The notes under the pieces were generated by a model. It worked only from the letters and a program-made list of their open reading frames with translations. It did not search any database and was not told the origin of the DNA. Positions 8,299-16,184 of a DNA stretch of 42,519 nucleotides are shown here, in pieces. The position numbers were made by a program, and so were the translations under genes. Origin of the DNA: Nocardia brasiliensis IFM 10847 (GTDB lineage: Bacteria; Actinomycetota; Actinomycetes; Mycobacteriales; Mycobacteriaceae); NCBI RefSeq assembly GCF_000710915.1, contig NZ_BAUA01000027.1, positions 1 through 42,519 of the forward strand, given 5' to 3'. The stretch's first letter is position 1, and every line of letters begins with the position of its first letter.

Positions 8299-9090
8299 CT
8301 ACTGAGGCAGCCACCTCCCCCCGGGTAACCCCTCGATCAACGTGGCGACTGCTTGCGCAACCCGATGATCGGTACCCGGTGTGACCGTGGACCAGACCTG
8401 CTGGTCCGGAGAAACCATCGGCGCCGCGACGATCCGCCCGCGAGCGGTGTCGTACACGGCGACGGCGCCGGGCGCCCTGGTGGTCACACCATCCTCATGG
8501 GCGCACGCCACGATCTCGGCGTAGGCGTGCGTCGCACCGAAGGTCAGCCCCAAAGTGGTGGCGTCGCGATCGGTGGCACCCAAGGCATAGAGAGCGTCGG
8601 TGAGCTCGCTGGATGTCGCGGCTCCATCGAGCCGTTCGGCCAGCTCCGCTGCGGGGACGCTGAAATTGGGGATCTCGGCGGGCGGGCACGCGTCCATGGC
8701 CGCGAGCACCGGTCGCACCAGGTCGGCGGCTGAGCCGTCGGTCCACACCGGGCGCACGTCGAAGTCGTTGCCCGAGCGCACCGCGACGGCATGCATATGC
8801 GCGCGGCGCACCACACAGACTCGGCGCGAACCGTTTCCGGTGTAGATGCGGGCCGCCAGCTCCTGCTCCGGGTGGGCCAGGGTGAACAGCACGTCGGCCA
8901 GCTCCGGATCCACCTCGCCGTGCGCGTCGATCAGGCCGTCGTCGATCAGCGTGGCCACCGCCGACTCCTGCGCGCGCTGCCACTCCTCGAACGAATCCTG
9001 TTGCGGCCCTACGGCCAGCGCCAGCGGCAGGGTCTGCACCCCGGCTCGGTCCGCGACCGCGAGCAACGCGTCGTTGGTCAGCACGGTCAC
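8299..9090 (-). CDS. espG: EspG-family ESX secretion-associated chaperone
   Basis: The protein has 263 residues, starting at the GTG at 9090. The start overlaps the upstream PPE stop by four bases (GTGA), which signals translational coupling. The sequence opens MTVLTNDALLAVADRAGVQ and has the EspG mixed alpha/beta pattern, with FTLAHPEQELAARIY and a later AYAEIVAC strand. EspG proteins bind the tip of their cognate PE-PPE heterodimer, keep it soluble in the cytosol and hand it to the ESX machine. The immediate order PE, PPE, espG makes the partner assignment very strong. Residues upstream of the GTG in the same frame belong to another gene's shadow and are excluded. Confidence 0.88.
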   Translation of the reverse strand: MTVLTNDALLAVADRAGVQTLPLALAVGPQQDSFEEWQRAQESAVATLIDDGLIDAHGEVDPELADVLFTLAHPEQELAARIYTGNGSRRVCVVRRAHMHAVAVRSGNDFDVRPVWTDGSAADLVRPVLAAMDACPPAEIPNFSVPAAELAERLDGAATSSELTDALYALGATDRDATTLGLTFGATHAYAEIVACAHEDGVTTRAPGAVAVYDTARGRIVAAPMVSPDQQVWSTVTPGTDHRVAQAVATLIEGLPGGRWLPQ

Positions 9091-10094
9091 GGCGCACCGC
9101 CGGTTTCGGTCCGGGTCTCGGTGGGCGCCTTGGCCACTGCCTCGGTGCCGCCGAGCACGGCTGGGGCAGCTTGGATTTCGCCTTCCAACCCGATCTGATC
9201 GGCCTCGCCCGCCAGGCTGGCGCGCGGGAACCGAGCCGAATCCTGGGCTCCGCCCGCGGCGCCCATCGCGCCGGGGGCGATCGGCGCGGACTGTCCGGTC
9301 GCGGCCGTGGTGCCGACCTGCGTGCTGCGCGCCACCGGCTCGGCCGCGGTGGTCGATTGCGAGAACACCGGAGCCCGATAGGCGGACAGCGCACGCGGCG
9401 GCAGCGCGGGAATGCCGATCGAACCCACCGGCACACCGGGGAAACCCGGCATCGCCTTCGGTGCCGCGGCCGCGGCGGCCGCCGCGGACTGCTCCGCGAC
9501 CAACGCCTGCTCGGGCGCGATCTTCGGCGGTTCCTGATGCTGCCACGGCGTCGCCAGCGGCTCGGCCGCCGATTCGTAGCTGCGCATCACCCGCGACGCA
9601 ACGGCTTTCGCCACATCCGCGTCCGCGTCGGTGTCCGCGGCGACGGCCCGGATCGGTGCGCCGAGCATCGCGCCCACGCTCTCCACCGCCTGCTGCACCT
9701 GCTTGATCTTCTCGATCTCCGCGGTGTTCGGCATGGCCAGCCTGGCCACCTCGTACGCGGTGACCTGCGCCTGCAGGCGCGCGGCATTCGAGCTGGCCGT
9801 CGCCGCCGCGTCGACCAGCCACTGCCGCAGCGTGGACACCTTCTCCATGACCTCGCCGCTGCGCCCGGACTGCCAGGCACCGCGCAGCGAAGCAAGAACC
9901 TGCTCGTATTCGAGCACCGCCGCGCCGAAAACCGTGGCGAGCCGCGCCCATTCGGCGGCTGCCTCGGCCATCGGCAAGGAACCCGGCCCCATGGTGAGGT
10001 CCTGCGCGAGCCGCTCCGGCGGCCGCGCTTCCCACACCACGCCGGTGAACCCTGGCTTCGGTGGTTCGATCATTGCTGCGCTGTGCCCTTCCAT
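9087..10094 (-). CDS. PPE-family protein
   Basis: The protein has 335 residues from the ATG at 10094 (GAGG eight bases upstream). The ATG at 10073, eight codons on, is the alternative. The PPE domain covers about residues 9-125. It carries the literal P25-P26-E27 motif in WEARPPERLA, a MGPGSLP segment, and long helices ending AYEVARLAMPN. The C-terminal half is Ala/Pro/Glu-rich low complexity with no recognisable domain. PPE proteins pair with PE proteins through a helical bundle and are ESX substrates. The PE gene lies 10 bases upstream and the chaperone espG overlaps the stop. The PPE domain is divergent but clear. Confidence 0.87.
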   Translation of the reverse strand: MEGHSAAMIEPPKPGFTGVVWEARPPERLAQDLTMGPGSLPMAEAAAEWARLATVFGAAVLEYEQVLASLRGAWQSGRSGEVMEKVSTLRQWLVDAAATASSNAARLQAQVTAYEVARLAMPNTAEIEKIKQVQQAVESVGAMLGAPIRAVAADTDADADVAKAVASRVMRSYESAAEPLATPWQHQEPPKIAPEQALVAEQSAAAAAAAAPKAMPGFPGVPVGSIGIPALPPRALSAYRAPVFSQSTTAAEPVARSTQVGTTAATGQSAPIAPGAMGAAGGAQDSARFPRASLAGEADQIGLEGEIQAAPAVLGGTEAVAKAPTETRTETGGAP

Positions 10095-10104
10095 GGACCG
10101 TGCC

Positions 10105-10440
10105 TCAGACGGCCCGGCCGCCCGCGGCGTCGAAGTCCGCGACGCTGTCGGTCTCGATCTGCGCGAACTCGTTCGTGTGCATCCGCAACGTGGCCGCCAG
10201 CTTGCGCATCTCGTGCACGCTGGCCTGCGCGCTCGCCAGATACGAGGTGGCGACCTCGTTCCCGGTCTGCGCCGCCCGTCCGGAGACTTCGTCGGCACCC
10301 GCGGGCTGAATCCGCAAGGCTTCCTCCGCCGCCTGCAGATCCGCGGTCAGCCGGTCGGCCAGTACATCGAGTCCGTTCGATGCCTTCCCCGCCGCGACAG
10401 CGTCGAATTGAACGCTCGCGAACGCGTCTTCACCACTCAT
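10105..10440 (-). CDS. PE-family protein (divergent)
   Basis: The 111-residue all-helical protein aligns by eye with mycobacterial PE domains across IQPAGADEVS, the long helix ATSYLASAQASVHEMRKLA and the following segment. A true PE motif at the N-terminus is absent. The secretion signal position reads F92-A-Q-I-E96, that is FxxxE where PE proteins have YxxxD/E. It sits directly before the PPE gene, as in all PE-PPE pairs, and 14 bases after the EspA/EspE-like gene. The role as the PE half of an exported heterodimer is inferred from sequence pattern plus context. Confidence 0.78.
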   Translation of the reverse strand: MSGEDAFASVQFDAVAAGKASNGLDVLADRLTADLQAAEEALRIQPAGADEVSGRAAQTGNEVATSYLASAQASVHEMRKLAATLRMHTNEFAQIETDSVADFDAAGGRAV

Positions 10441-10454
10441 GAGTCCTCCTCAAG

Positions 10455-11846
10455 TCAGAGTGTGAGTTCTTTATCCGGTGGCGGTTCCGACGTGGTGTCG
10501 GCCGCGCCGACCACCGGCAGCGAGACCCCCTCGATCCGGCCGACCACTTCGTCGCCGTGCTGGCTGGTCACCATCTGACCGCGCAATGCGTCGGTAGACG
10601 ATTCGCCGTCCCTGGCCATGCCCGCGGCGCCCATCGCCCCGGCGCCGCCCATCGGCATCATGCCGGTACCGGCACCGGTCGAGCCCGACATCGCCGCAGC
10701 CGCAGCCGGACTCGCGCCGACACTGCCCAGCCCGGTGAGCGCGCCCACCGAACCGCTCGCGACCCTGGTGCCCTGCCACGGATTCAACGGCTGCGCAGGA
10801 GCGGCCGCCGCGCCGGGACCGGGGCCGTACGCGCCCACGCCCGGGCCGGCCCCGCGCGCAGCCTCCGCCTTGGCCTTCTCCTCGTCGGAAAGCTCGCTGG
10901 CCACATGGGCTTTCGAATCGATGGGCGATTTCGGCGCGCTGAGCGACGAACTCGCCTGTGCGAGCTGGCCGAGCGACTGGGCCGCCGTGCTCGCGGTGCT
11001 GATCAGCGGCGTCACCAAACTCATCAGCTGACTCAGCTGGTCGGCGCCGCCCGCACCCGCAACGCCCTTGGGCGCGTTGGTGATCGGGACCTTCGTGCCC
11101 GCCTTGGTCATGGTGCCGCTGTGCCCGAGCAGTTCGCCCTTGGTCTTGACGGTGATGCCGAGCGCCTCGGCCATCGCCTCGACCGCCGACGCCGCCAGGA
11201 ACACCTGTCCCGCAGGCGTGGCCGCGTACAGGGGTGCCAGCGCAAGGGTCGCGGAGAACTTCGCCACCACCGCGGACATCAGGCCCGCGCCGGTGAAGAC
11301 GCTGCCCGCCGCCTCGCCGAGGACGAGCTTCTCCTCGGTGCTCTGCGCCTGCAGCTTGCCCGCATCCGCTTGCGCCTCACCGGCTTTCTTCGCCGCCTCC
11401 ATCGCCGCCAGGCCCTGCCAAACCGACATCGCCGTCTGGATCGCCGAGGTGCCGACCTGCATCACCGTCTGCATCACCGTGGAGATGCCGGACAGCAACT
11501 GGGTCGGGTCGGGCGCGGGCGCCGGTGCGGCCGCGTTCTGCGTACCGTCCGCGTTGGCCGGAGCCGGGGCGGGCGCGGCAGCGGGCAGCTGACCGCTGCC
11601 GAACGCCGACGCCAGATCGGTCAACGGCCGCATCAGCGCCGTCAGATCGAGCGGCGGCAGCGGCGGCATCTCCGGCATCTGGATGTGCGAGGGCATCTCG
11701 GGCAGGTTCGGCAAGCCCAAGTTGTGCAGGATGTCGTTCACCGGCTGGTCGAGCATCGGGGCAAGAACACTGCCGCGCAACAGATCCAGCACGGTGGGAT
11801 CCAGTGGCTCCGCCCCCGGCGGTGGGATGGCCCCGGGATTGGTCAT
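10455..11846 (-). CDS. Ala/Pro-rich ESX substrate, EspA/EspE-like partner of the adjacent EspC-like protein
   Basis: The protein has 463 residues. The N-terminus is Pro/Leu-rich with repeated MPEMPPLPPL-type stretches. A Pro/Ala linker leads to a helical core with SVWQGLAAMEAAKKAGEA (a WQG motif) and a hydrophobic segment around SVFTGAGLMSAVVAKFSA. The C-terminal third is Gly/Ala/Pro-rich with MMPMGGAGAMGAAG. The ATG overlaps the stop of the EspC-like gene by four bases. Mycobacterial EspA and EspE have this plan (helical WXG-like core, then Gly-rich tail) and are encoded next to small EspC/EspF partners. The family assignment is therefore contextual; direct sequence similarity is weak and EspB-like remains possible. 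Confidence 0.55.
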   Translation of the reverse strand: MTNPGAIPPPGAEPLDPTVLDLLRGSVLAPMLDQPVNDILHNLGLPNLPEMPSHIQMPEMPPLPPLDLTALMRPLTDLASAFGSGQLPAAAPAPAPANADGTQNAAAPAPAPDPTQLLSGISTVMQTVMQVGTSAIQTAMSVWQGLAAMEAAKKAGEAQADAGKLQAQSTEEKLVLGEAAGSVFTGAGLMSAVVAKFSATLALAPLYAATPAGQVFLAASAVEAMAEALGITVKTKGELLGHSGTMTKAGTKVPITNAPKGVAGAGGADQLSQLMSLVTPLISTASTAAQSLGQLAQASSSLSAPKSPIDSKAHVASELSDEEKAKAEAARGAGPGVGAYGPGPGAAAAPAQPLNPWQGTRVASGSVGALTGLGSVGASPAAAAAMSGSTGAGTGMMPMGGAGAMGAAGMARDGESSTDALRGQMVTSQHGDEVVGRIEGVSLPVVGAADTTSEPPPDKELTL

Positions 11847-12160
11847 GACTTCGAGCTGACCGATCCGATGGCCGCACCGGACGCACTGTCGGTGACCTCG
11901 TACGTGCTCGCGGCCTGATGCGCGGTCAGCGCCGTACCCGCGTGCACCGCGGCGAGCTCGGCCACCGAGGACAGATGATTCGCCTGCGCGAACGCGAACG
12001 CGGCGAGGAATTCCTGACCGATCAGGCCGAACACCGGCACCACAGTCGCGATGGTGGCGGCTTGGTCGACCGCACCCGCCGTCGCGACGCCGGCCGCCAT
12101 GGCGGCCGAGGCGGAGCCATAGGCCCGAACCGCATCCGGAACAACTTCAATGTGATTCAT
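11843..12160 (-). CDS. EspC-family (DUF2580-type) type VII secretion target
   Basis: The 105-residue protein is mostly helical, Ala-rich and lacks a signal peptide. It opens MNHIEVVPDAVRAYG, like EspC/EspF proteins that begin with a short strand and Val-x-Pro. A canonical T7SS export signal is present near the C-terminus: Y87-E-V-T-D91 (YxxxD). The stop overlaps the next gene's ATG (ATGA), so the two products are translationally coupled and presumably heterodimerise before export, as EspC does with EspA. Confidence 0.75.
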   Translation of the reverse strand: MNHIEVVPDAVRAYGSASAAMAAGVATAGAVDQAATIATVVPVFGLIGQEFLAAFAFAQANHLSSVAELAAVHAGTALTAHQAASTYEVTDSASGAAIGSVSSKS

Positions 12161-12258
12161 GACTGTGCGTCCAATCCCGAAACACCCCTCGATGTTTCGT
12201 GCAAAACCTTACCTATCGGAACGTAATTCGCTGATAACTGCGGGCTCATCCGGTGCGC

Positions 12259-12558
12259 TCACCTCGCGCTTTCCTCGTTGTAAGCGGTAACCAGCCCGGC
12301 CCGCTCGGCGAAGGCCCGATAAGCCGCCGCCTGCGCGGTGTCGACCAGTGTCTTCTCGAAATCCGCGGGCGTGAGTTTGGCGATCGCGCCGGACAGTTCC
12401 AGCCCGACCAGCGCGCCGTTGCCGTCCACCGACGCCGTGACCGCGCCGTCGGGCGAGGTTTCGGTGACCAGGATCGCGGCGGTCGCGTCGTTGAGATCAC
12501 GCAGCCGGTACATCTGCTGCTGCACCCGAGCGATCAGCTCGTCCATCGTGTCGACCAT
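12259..12558 (-). CDS. YbaB/EbfC-like protein (EspL-type) of the ESX operon
   Basis: The 99-residue protein shows the YbaB pattern. It has an N-terminal helix (MDELIARVQQQMYRLRDLN), then two beta strands separated by the turn DGNGALVGLELS, then a C-terminal helix. The start is supported by GGAGG about seven bases upstream of the ATG at 12558. YbaB-fold proteins (EspL in mycobacteria) are regularly encoded beside ESX substrates and are thought to stabilise them or bind DNA. The length and turn with conserved Gly fit the family. Confidence 0.75.
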   Translation of the reverse strand: MVDTMDELIARVQQQMYRLRDLNDATAAILVTETSPDGAVTASVDGNGALVGLELSGAIAKLTPADFEKTLVDTAQAAAYRAFAERAGLVTAYNEESAR

Positions 12559-12586
12559 GAGGTCCTCCCGAATCCTCTCTCCCCGC

Positions 12587-12943
12587 TCAGACCGATCGAA
12601 GCCAGCTCTGTGGCTCGGTCTCGTATTCCTGCTCTTCGATGATCTCCTGCCGCGCGACTTCCTGCTCGGTGGGCAGACCGGTCATCGCCAACATCTCGGA
12701 CGTGAAACCCGCTTCCTTCAGCTGGTTCCGCCGAGCCAGGCCGGCTCGATTCGCCGACTGTTTGCACAATCGCAATATCTCCGCCGCCAAGGCTTCCGGC
12801 GCGCGCCGCAATTGATCTTGGTCGAGCTTGATCCCCAGCGGAAGGCCCTGTTCGGTGGTGCGCACGGCGAGCGACCCGGTCAGCGAGGTCACGACGAATT
12901 CCGTCGGAAACTCCTGCCCCGTTTCATCTTTAGGTGCCGTCAT
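12587..12943 (-). CDS. EspH/DUF2694-like ESX-associated protein
   Basis: The 118-residue protein has a two-stranded start (FVVTSLTGSLAVRTTEQG) and the turn GIKLDQDQL. A helix follows (AEILRLCKQSANRAGLARRN), and the acidic tail contains TGLPTEQEVARQEI. The order of these elements resembles mycobacterial EspH, which has a strand pair, a helix, then a LPTPEEA segment and an acidic end. The N-terminal acidic extension of EspH is missing. It lies 28 bases upstream of the YbaB-like gene. The assignment is by eye, and a YbaB-fold relative is the alternative. Confidence 0.5.
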   Translation of the reverse strand: MTAPKDETGQEFPTEFVVTSLTGSLAVRTTEQGLPLGIKLDQDQLRRAPEALAAEILRLCKQSANRAGLARRNQLKEAGFTSEMLAMTGLPTEQEVARQEIIEEQEYETEPQSWLRSV

Positions 12944-13000
12944 ATCCGCCCCTCTCCAGACATGGGATCAATAACAGCGTCTCACGCACGTCAACCCCCT

Positions 13001-13786
13001 TTATGCTCGTTCGTCTTTGATGACCCGAACCACCTCGGCGACCCGGCTGTTGATCATCTGCACGAACCGCTTACCGTCGGCCGCCACCGCCACCGGCGGG
13101 GATTCCTCGGTGATCACATAACGACCGTCGTCTTCGATGTCGCGCCACTGGAGTTGGTGGCGGGTGACACCACGAGGGCCGAATCGCGAACGCCCCTGCC
13201 TGACATCGACGGTGCCGCGATACTCGATCGGCGCGGCCAGAAACTTCTCTGACCGGCGCTGCACAGGATCCGAAAACGAATCCCGCACAACAGAACTGGC
13301 GAATGAATAGTCCAGTTCCTCCGCGTGATCCTCCGCGGGAAGAAGGAAGTCGGCCTCGCGGCCCGCCGGCACGTCGGGAAGTGCCGCTACCACCTTGTCC
13401 GCCAATCGCACCGCGTCACATTCGACAATGGTGTATCCACCACTGTGCCAATATGTCTCCCCGGGTTTCTGTGTCACGATGTATCCGGTATCGGCACGAC
13501 GAACGGCCAATACCCGCACAAGTGTTTCCACTTTGTTTTCATCGCGACCGTCATATCCGTTGACCGCGATCGAGATCTCCGGCGAGCACAACGTCTCCAA
13601 TACCTCGCCCATGAACTCCGGGTACGTAGCCTCCACATGTGCGACGGCCCGCCGCATCTCGTAGTCGAGTTCACTACGAGTACGCGCCCGTGTCGTACAA
13701 ACCAATGGCCATGGCAACCATGTCGTCGTCGCCCGTTCCCAGACGGCGAAGAGTTCGAGATCGGTGAGTGTCCAGGTGCGGTTCAT
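13001..13786 (-). CDS. Second EspG-family-like ESX secretion-associated protein
   Basis: The protein has 261 residues. The opening WTLTDLELFAVWERATTTWLPWPL matches the usual start of actinobacterial EspG-family proteins (Trp-x-Leu-Thr-Asp, then a Trp-Glu-Arg helix and a Leu-Pro-x-Pro turn). The remainder is mixed strand and helix, ending with a helix VVRVIKDERA. Its ATG overlaps the stop of the upstream WXG protein by four bases, so the pair is translationally coupled and the upstream protein may be its client. The base composition is visibly less GC-rich than the PE/PPE genes, which could reflect a different history. It shares little obvious sequence with the EspG at 8299-9090. Confidence 0.75.
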   Translation of the reverse strand: MNRTWTLTDLELFAVWERATTTWLPWPLVCTTRARTRSELDYEMRRAVAHVEATYPEFMGEVLETLCSPEISIAVNGYDGRDENKVETLVRVLAVRRADTGYIVTQKPGETYWHSGGYTIVECDAVRLADKVVAALPDVPAGREADFLLPAEDHAEELDYSFASSVVRDSFSDPVQRRSEKFLAAPIEYRGTVDVRQGRSRFGPRGVTRHQLQWRDIEDDGRYVITEESPPVAVAADGKRFVQMINSRVAEVVRVIKDERA

Positions 13787-15543
13787 TGCTCTACAACAGG
13801 TTTGACCACTACGGGCGCGTCACCGATCGCGTCTTCCAAGTGCTCGGTGGAATCGAGGTAGTCGGCTCGCTTGTGCTCCTTCTGCTGGCCGGCGGCGCCG
13901 GGGCCGGGGCCGGGGCCCATGCCCATGCCACTGGCGGCAAGACCCGCACGGGTCGCCGCGGCGGTACCGGTGGTCGTCGCCTCGGCGCGCGGGAACAATT
14001 TCGAGGCCTTGTCCAGGCTCTGATTCGTCGCGAGGCCCTTCGGCGCGCCGCCAGGGCCGCCCGCTCCTCCAGCACCCTTGCCCGCGGTGCCCATCGCCTT
14101 CTTCGCCTGCTCCTCCAGGTCCTTGAGGCTGGGGAGACCGGGAATGCCCGCCAGGCTCGCCTGCTGCGCGGCCTGCTGTGCCGCACTGGCCAGCTGTTGC
14201 CCCAACTGCTGGCCCGCCTGCGCGACCTGCTGGGCTATCTGCGAAGCCTGTTGCGCCGCTTGCTGAGCAGCCTGCTGCGCGGCCCGCTGTTGCTCTTGGC
14301 GCTGCTGCTCCTGGGCACGCTGCTGCTGCTCCTGACGCGCACGCGCCATCTGCTCTTCCAGCGCCTTGCGCTGCTGTTCAGCCTGCTCCTGCAAGCGCCG
14401 CTGCTGGTCTTGCTGCTGCTTTTGGTTCAACCCCGGGTTAGCGGTGCCGGGAGGGCCGGGCGGTCCGGGTGGGCCGGGCGGCCCCGGCTCGTGGGTCTGC
14501 TGCTTGGGACCTTCGGGAAGGGGCAAGGCCGGGAAGGCGGTAGACGTGGTCTCCATACCCGGCTCGTACCAGGCCTTGAAGGTATCCCGGGCCAGTCCGA
14601 GCTCGATATTCTGATTTTCCTTCGACAGCGTATTGGCAGGGGACTCAGGCATATTCACCTGAGTGGTCTTTCCCCAGTTGTACGCATCCATCAGATTACT
14701 GCTCATGGTGTACATGGCCTGGACCAGAGCCGACCCTGTACCGGTATATATTCCGACAGCTTTCTTTGCGCTGTTGGCACCGTAACCGGTCCACTGCTCC
14801 GAATCCACGAGGTTCGAGATGTCCCTCTTGAAGTCGGAGAATCCTCGATCCAGCTGTACCGCCATTCGATGCCAGTCCGAAGCCAGGTCCTGAACGTAGT
14901 CGATGCCCCGCAATGTCGTGTGCAGCTTGTGCAAGTCCTCGAACCCGAGAGTCGAAGCGGGCTCGGCGTCGATTGCGGCACCCTTGTCCGTGACCTTCAG
15001 CCCGGAAGGCAGACCTTCGTACTTGCCGATCTGCCAGTTACCCTTGTCGTCCCGCTTGGACTTCTCGTACTTGTCCTTCGCCGCAGGAAGCTTGTTGTCG
15101 TACCAATGATCCGGATCGGCAACTTCCCCGTTGTAGTGTTGCTCGGCGTGCTCGATGCCTTCAGCGGGGTGCCGGCTGTTCTGCAACCTGGTGAGCTCAG
15201 CCTTCGAATCCGTGTCCGCGTTCTTATATTTGTTACCCGCAATAAGAAATGACTGAGCCATATCAGTCAAAATCTTCTTGTGCGCGTCGATGACCTCTTC
15301 ACGAAACTTCGTGCCGATTTTGTAGACTTCCCGCGTCATCTCCTGGCCCGAGCCCAGGTGACCGAAAAGCTGATAAGACGTCGGCAGTTTCTGATCCGAA
15401 AGTTCATCCGCTCGACCTACCACCAGGTCGATGATGTCGAGCATGTCCGCGCAATAAGTCGCCGCCTTGGTCGCGACGTCATGATCCAGTTTGAGCGCAC
15501 CGGGCCTCTTGAAGCCCTTCCAGTCGTCCTTCGGCTCACCCAT
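13783..15543 (-). CDS. Large WXG-type T7SS substrate with collagen-like and Gln-rich segments
   Basis: The protein has 586 residues with no signal peptide. Residues ~14-110 and ~205-300 are helical; the second holds a WXG motif, W251-T-G253. A collagen-like GPP run lies at about 353-366. A Gln/Ala/Glu-rich coiled coil follows at about 382-472, then a Gly/Pro-rich stretch. The C-terminal tail contains RADYLDSTEHLEDAIGD followed by a Pro-Val-Val end. This tail type (Tyr-Leu, acidic patch, then Pro-rich Val/Ile end) recurs in actinobacterial WXG-type substrates. It is the first gene of the operon, with AGGAGC upstream of the ATG, and is coupled to the EspG-like gene. Its function is unknown; a surface or structural role is a guess. 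Confidence 0.7.
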   Translation of the reverse strand: MGEPKDDWKGFKRPGALKLDHDVATKAATYCADMLDIIDLVVGRADELSDQKLPTSYQLFGHLGSGQEMTREVYKIGTKFREEVIDAHKKILTDMAQSFLIAGNKYKNADTDSKAELTRLQNSRHPAEGIEHAEQHYNGEVADPDHWYDNKLPAAKDKYEKSKRDDKGNWQIGKYEGLPSGLKVTDKGAAIDAEPASTLGFEDLHKLHTTLRGIDYVQDLASDWHRMAVQLDRGFSDFKRDISNLVDSEQWTGYGANSAKKAVGIYTGTGSALVQAMYTMSSNLMDAYNWGKTTQVNMPESPANTLSKENQNIELGLARDTFKAWYEPGMETTSTAFPALPLPEGPKQQTHEPGPPGPPGPPGPPGTANPGLNQKQQQDQQRRLQEQAEQQRKALEEQMARARQEQQQRAQEQQRQEQQRAAQQAAQQAAQQASQIAQQVAQAGQQLGQQLASAAQQAAQQASLAGIPGLPSLKDLEEQAKKAMGTAGKGAGGAGGPGGAPKGLATNQSLDKASKLFPRAEATTTGTAAATRAGLAASGMGMGPGPGPGAAGQQKEHKRADYLDSTEHLEDAIGDAPVVVKPVVEQ

Positions 15544-15917
15544 CGATCATGCTCCTAGCAGCTCGAAGTTCCGAGTACGGGCACGGCGATACTGCCCGGC
15601 AGCAGCAAGCTCCCTACCTGTCCTCGGCATCGAACGACACGCATGCGCTGGATCCCTCATCCGCTACTGGCCCTCCTCGCAGCTGCGATGCTGACGCTGT
15701 GTGCGCACGTCGGCCTCGCAGCCAGTTACTACAGCGTCCCAATCCTATGGGTACTAGTGCTTGCCTCGCACGTACAGACCCGAATCTTGGTGGCACATGC
15801 ACATCGTGTCCGAGGCATCTTGCCCACCATCAGAAATAACGCAGGTACGCCTCCCGAAAGCGTCGTCGTGCAGCAACTCGCTGGTCACCCTACCGTCGCT
15901 GGGGTGTGGCTCGCGCA
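15544..15917. other. 374-base interval without a supported gene
   Basis: This spacer lies between the end of the giant-toxin operon and the start of the WXG/EspG operon and should contain the latter's promoter. Its composition is less GC-rich than the surroundings. A plus-strand frame from 15643 encodes a hydrophobic stretch (LLALLAAAMLTLCAHVGLA) but runs antisense into the small minus-strand gene and has no recognisable family. I do not call it a gene. Confidence 0.4.
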
Positions 15918-16175
15918 CTACTCGAATGCGCGGTTGATGGCGGCTTGGCGGGCGGCGGCGTTGGAGCCGTCCAACTGGCCGGCGAAAGCGGCTTCGGCGG
16001 CGGCGATCAGGTGGCCGGGGATGTTCGGGTAGGCCTCGGCGATCTCCCACAGGACGTTCGCGGTGCGCAAGTCCAGGCCGTTGTCGGTGGGCACACCGGC
16101 ACCGGTGCGGACCGCGGTCAGCGCCTCGTCGAAGAACAGGCGCAGTTCGTCCTCGCTCGGGTGATCCGAGAGCAT
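15918..16175 (-). CDS. Small acidic protein of unknown function behind the giant toxin gene
   Basis: The protein has 85 residues. It starts at the ATG at 16175, nine bases after the giant gene's stop, with a strong GGAGGAAT ribosome site, so it is co-transcribed. The sequence is helical and acidic (SEDELRLFFDEALTAVRTG, later LWEIAEAYPNIPGHLIAAAEAAF). There is no signal peptide or membrane segment. I do not recognise the family. Its position directly after a polymorphic-toxin gene is where a dedicated immunity protein or a targeting partner usually sits. Either is an inference from place only. Confidence 0.7.
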   Translation of the reverse strand: MLSDHPSEDELRLFFDEALTAVRTGAGVPTDNGLDLRTANVLWEIAEAYPNIPGHLIAAAEAAFAGQLDGSNAAARQAAINRAFE

Positions 16176-16184
16176 GATTCCTCC

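Noticed and set aside
9091..10035. N-terminal extension of the espG frame
   Set aside because: The extension overlaps the PPE gene and is Arg/Gly-rich noise. The GTG at 9090 overlaps the PPE stop and begins the EspG-like sequence.
14440..14500. Collagen gene or phage tail fibre
   Set aside because: The GPP run is only about 14 residues within a WXG-type protein and there are no phage genes nearby.
13768..15252. 494-codon plus-strand Leu/Arg-rich frame
   Set aside because: It arises from the complement of the Gln-rich coil of the WXG protein; no ribosome site or family.
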